In this document: positions 59,931 through 64,000 of the stretch, in pieces
How positions within the stretch are numbered: position 1 is the stretch's first letter
Layout of the letters: every line of letters starts with the position of its first letter
Assembly: GCF_965638725.1 (NCBI RefSeq)
Contig: NC_134982.1
Location: 42,460,799 to 42,524,798, forward strand
Reading direction: 5' to 3'
DNA length: 64,000 bases
Origin: Aptenodytes patagonicus
Lineage: Eukaryota; Chordata; Aves; Sphenisciformes; Spheniscidae
Made by a program: the position numbers and the translations under genes
The notes under the pieces: model-generated
Databases searched by the model: none
What the model saw: the letters and a program-made list of their open reading frames with translations, nothing else
Told to the model about the DNA's origin: nothing

Positions 59931-62900
59931 ACCCAGTGTGTATGTGTGTGTGTAGGTGTAGTCTTGGTTCCACATAACACAGAGCTTTGTTTTGAGATGG
60001 TAACAGTAGTATACAGAACTATTGAGAGTGTGATCTTTTATTCCGAAGTCATGATTAGACTGTGAAAGTATGAGGCGTAGTGCTCTTATAAAGTAAACTC
60101 TAAAAGGCATATTTGGAATAATTAAAAAAAAAAAAGCTTCATTTCTGCCTGCATGCACAAGAAAGCAAACAATTACACATCTGGACTCAGGAAACAAATA
60201 GCAAACCAAACTGCAATCTGAACACTCACATTTTCACCTTTTCTTATTGCATGTCTTTGCCTGAGTAGCACTGGGCAGGGATGTTGTGGTCCTGCTCTGA
60301 GATGATAGTATGCCCTTTGGTGGTGTTTTAAATACTTCCTATTTTAATATAAAGTAGCAAAGAAAAACCCTTAAACTTCCAGCTTTTTCTTTATGTTGCT
60401 TGAGAACTATGTGGAGATGTTTAATTTTTCTCCTTTACAGGCAGGAAGGTAGTTTAACCTTCAGCAAAGAGCTAGTTGCAGTAGTAATCAACCTCTGATT
60501 TCTCTATTTTGGAGGCAGATTCATCCATCAAGTCCTGAGTGCAAAGCTAAGAGTGCTTACAGAGCACTTTCCCATATATGTTTGATTATTGGAGCACAGC
60601 TGCTGTTCTGGGTAATTAATGTGAGAGTATAATATCTTTCAGATGGGTGCTGTGTCTTAATTTCCAAGGCCAGATGACCTCTCTTGCTTGTATTCTCTTC
60701 TGTCTATGGCATTTTATGTAGGTTATTGATTTTTGTTTGCTTGCTGGAAATAAAATGCTTTTTGAAGGCCTGGTGAGAAAAATCAGGCAGACCTTGTATT
60801 TGCTTGAGGGAAATGCTACTAAGAATAAAAAACGTGGGTTTTAGTTGTCTTCCAGCGACCACGTATGAAAAGGGATTTAGTGCTTCTAATCCTCAACCTT
60901 AATAGGTGGTTCTTTAAATTACTGTCCTGAAGACTGATTGTTAAACAGTCAAATAAATGTACTTGACTTAGAAGCTTACTTTTCATTGAAGGTTATTGGG
61001 GCTTAGGTGACCTAAGGGCATTTATTCAGATCTATAATTTTATAAGTAAACTTATCTTCTTTTCTAACAAGTAAAATGTATCTTTTTTTGAAAATTTCAA
61101 AATACATTTGAAAATAATATTTTATTGTTTGCAAAGTTAATAAGTGAAATTAAATTGAAATTGTTGGAGGAAGGGCAAACAGAAGAGGACCTTGTTCAGT
61201 AAAAAGCTTTAAGTAGAGTTTAAAGTTTCCTTCTCATCCCCTCAAAAGACACAACCTTTAAAATTTCAGGATATCAATGTTTGAAATTAACCTGAGATCA
61301 CTCTTCAAATGAGGGCAATTTCACAAGTGGAACTTTGGAAACTTTCAGTTTGCAAAAGGAAAATGTTGGGGCTCTCAGGTGGTTTTTAGCAATATTTTGT
61401 ATGGTTTGTAATCTCTGTAATTTGTTTCTCACAGCTAGACATGTCAGCAATGCTGTCTGTCCATAGTATGCATTATGTTGTGAGCCTGTATTAAGACTTC
61501 TAAAACAGGATCACATAGTTTCAGATATTATCAGAACCTTTGTTGTCGTACATATTGTGGCATTTGATACCTTATTTGACTTGAGGTATAGATAGTCTTC
61601 ATGCAGCTGAATTTTGCCTTCTTTTCTAACTTAACATAATTCAGTTAAAGATGTGGCAGTATACGTGTGATAAAGATTTCAGAAAGTTGCTCATCATCCT
61701 GTGTTTATGTGTAACTTCCATTTCTTTCAACTGCCCTGTTTCTGTAGGTGACCAATGACACTTAGGTGCGAGTCAGGGGCTACTCTGAACGCAACAGATT
61801 TAAGGTAGAATTTTTAAACAGTCCTCTGTTTTAGCCTAATTCCGTCTATGTCCAGAGCAATGGAAATTTTATAACTGACTTCAATGGAAGCACGAAGTCC
61901 TGCTTGGGATGGACTTTTCAAAGGGCTCTTATGCCTTGGCATCTTCACCCTTCTTTTTGTGGGCTTAAAATGGAAAGCACTCCAATATTGTTGTTCTTGT
62001 TTACTTAAATAATATGTCATATGCTGCGGAGAGGAGAACGTTTAGTTTGTTAGTTCTGGCACACACCTGCATACACACCTGTATTCTGCCCATTCTTTCC
62101 CAATTTCTTGGAAGTCTTAGCTGGAAAAGACCTTACCTTGTCACTGAAGGCTTGTTACTAACACACCTTCTTTAGCTGGAAGAAACAAAGTAAGTTTTTT
62201 TCATATTTATTTTCAAACAGGATCAGTTTGTGTAGAACATCTTTATCTGTTCAGTTAATGTGATTTATTAGCTATTATTTTACAATTGCATTTTTTATAT
62301 ACTGTATGATATATACTATACATTTTTCTCCCTTGTGATGAGGGTGGGAAAGGCAAGTCTTAGAGGTTAAACACAGCATGCTAGATTTGCGAAAGCTATG
62401 TATTAGCTGTTTCTGAAAATGAAAAGATTTGTCTGGAACAAGAGCCAAGATGTATTTTGGGTTTTTTTTTTTTTTTTTTTGAGGACTCCTAAGCTTTAAA
62501 GGCTACAACATTGTGACAAAGACAAGGGGTGTTTGCTGAGCTGGAAGCTGCACCCACTAGATTTCCCATGGAAGTATAGCGCGAGTAACTCCCACCTAGC
62601 CTTGCCTGCCTGTCAACTTTTCTAACACAGGTCAAATGAAATTACTGTTGCTTTCTCATCAGAGGAAGTTATTCCCACCGCTCTTTTGCACAGAGCTCAT
62701 TTAGTCAGCAAAGAGTCACCTGAGCCTCCTTGCCTCAGTTCAATAGATTTGGTTCAAGTTCTGCTTTACGTTCATGTTAATTTTTTTAATTGGTAATTGA
62801 CACATGCTTTTATAGATCCTTCAAGTTAGAAGTCTTCCAACAGATACCTTTTCTTTTCGTACTTATCAATGTCACAGGCTAGAGCTATGTTTTACTTATG

Positions 62901-63938
62901 GATATGTGGTTTGACTTAGGGACCTAAAAGGACATAAAATGTCCTTTTTATGACACTACATTTTAAAAACATAGGGCAAGGTTCAAAATAGCTGAAGCTG
63001 TTACATAAAAATGAAACCTTCTGAGCTAGATAGGCCTGTTTGCTCTATGAAACTTGTAGAAGCTACTCTGTATTCTTAGGGAGTTTTCCTGTTTCTATGG
63101 CCTGCATATTTACTATTATTGGCAGACCTTTCTAGTAATTATATAATCTTTTGAGATTTTTACTCAAAGTCAGCAAGGCTAAGATGCCTCACTAGTCTCA
63201 ATGTGGTCATGATTATGAATATTAGTAATGTCTTCTCCGTGTTTTAGGAAAGATGTTTGGTGCAGAAGCCATCTTAAGTGATTATAGATATGTTCCACAA
63301 AGGTAACTATGTCGTATCTAGCTGTAATATGCTTCTCTAGGGAGAAGGAACAGGTGCTTCAGATACCCTGAGAGTGCATTTTTATTTCTAATGATTTTTG
63401 AAAAGTGCATAGGGTGACTAGCTCAGCTGAAGATACCGTACTGAAGAAGTGTAGTATGCCTAGCTGTCATGTATCTGAGCAATTGTAGACTCCTGTGATG
63501 GGACTAAATCTCTCATTTTACATTACAGCATCCTTCCTTTGCACCGAGTTAGTGAGCTGTAGGGAGAGTGGTAGAGCAAAGGTGGAATATTTCTGTCATA
63601 TCTCTACCATGATTGAGCCCCTGGCAAAAGTTAGCTTTTCTAACATGTGCCTGCAAATGTCATCGAAATGCCACAGCAGTCCATAGAAGCTTCTCCAAGG
63701 AGTTGCTTGGAAATGATTCTTCCACAAAGACTTTGTCCATAGAAGTGAGAAGTGCAGTCCCGAAGGGGATCATTGTTCGTTGCTGCTGTTGGAGATCATT
63801 TGCATGGGAGGTCATACTGTTGTGCTGGCTGTCATCTGACTTCAGAGCTGATGAAGTCAAACATTTGTCTGCTGGGGAAGGAAGGGTGCCTTTTGTTGCT
63901 TCTGTTTATTGACTCCACTTTTTTTTAAGAGTAACGTC
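59931..63938. other. AT-rich intron-like sequence
   Basis: No exon, RNA gene or repeat family was recognised. It contains a short GT-rich run near 59938-59955 and a 19-base T run at 62462-62480. Confidence 0.5.
62462..62480 (+). repeat. Poly(T) tract, 19 bases
   Basis: Uninterrupted T run. No adjoining element was recognised. Confidence 0.9.
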
Positions 63939-63968
63939 AGAGTTGTTTTTTTTTTTATTTCTTTCCAG

Positions 63969-64000
63969 CTGTGGTAGACAAAATGTCAATAGAATAAGTG
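63969..64000 (+). other. Possible exon start at window edge
   Basis: A strong acceptor signal precedes it: a long T-rich tract (63945-63966), 'tttccag' with AG at 63967-63968, and a branch-point-like 'gtaac' near 63931-63935. The 32 bases that follow are open in one of three frames. An ATG at 63982 opens only four codons before a stop, so the exon would be noncoding or read in the open frame. The parent gene is not recognised. If real, it would be the second exon of the gene starting at the CpG island. Confidence 0.3.

Noticed and set aside
1..64000. CRISPR array, operon, prophage or defence-island structure
   Set aside because: No regularly spaced repeats, no compact gene arrays and no ribosome-binding context. 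The sequence has vertebrate genome features throughout.

Overview
The window looks like nuclear DNA of a bird. The evidence is CR1 LINE copies that end in the avian tail of tandem ATTCTATG-type units, several long terminal repeats (LTRs) with 5-bp target duplications, one GC-rich CpG island in otherwise AT-rich DNA, and no dense coding sequence. I could not identify the species, chromosome or host gene. No bacterial, phage or CRISPR-type structure is present, and I found no convincing protein-coding host gene.

Layout. 1-90 is a worn CR1 tail. About 1380-2265 is a CpG island with GC boxes, a YY1-like element and a good splice donor at 1993, so it probably holds the promoter and untranslated first exon of a plus-strand gene. 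2.3-23 kb is AT-rich and repeat-poor and reads like a long first intron. 23-53 kb is a mobile-element cluster. 53-64 kb is again repeat-poor, apart from one CR1 tail near 59.4-59.9 kb. The last 32 bases follow a strong splice acceptor and may be the start of the next exon.

Mobile elements. Five solo LTRs have perfect 5-bp target duplications that I read directly: 23354-23946 (CACGG), 27429-27985 (GCCAG), 39805-40685 (GAGCA), 45129-46187 (CCCTG) and 47534-48112 (CTGTG). They form two families, A and B, whose 3' portions look related. The 5-bp duplications and TG...CA ends fit ERVL-type (class III) elements. No internal retroviral genes remain. Two of the LTRs sit inside older plus-strand CR1 copies. 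The largest single element is a 2.2-kb CR1 at 50232-52412 on the minus strand. It retains a nearly complete reverse transcriptase reading frame with its catalytic motifs, broken by one frameshift and lacking the upstream endonuclease. Older fossils, including CR1/L3-like tails and a MIR-like piece, lie between these.

The elements do not form a pathway. The window is best read as regulatory 5' sequence plus intron, and its transposon layers can be ordered in time by nesting. The most notable sequence-level observation is a tandem duplication of the CRE and TATA-like core promoter inside one LTR.
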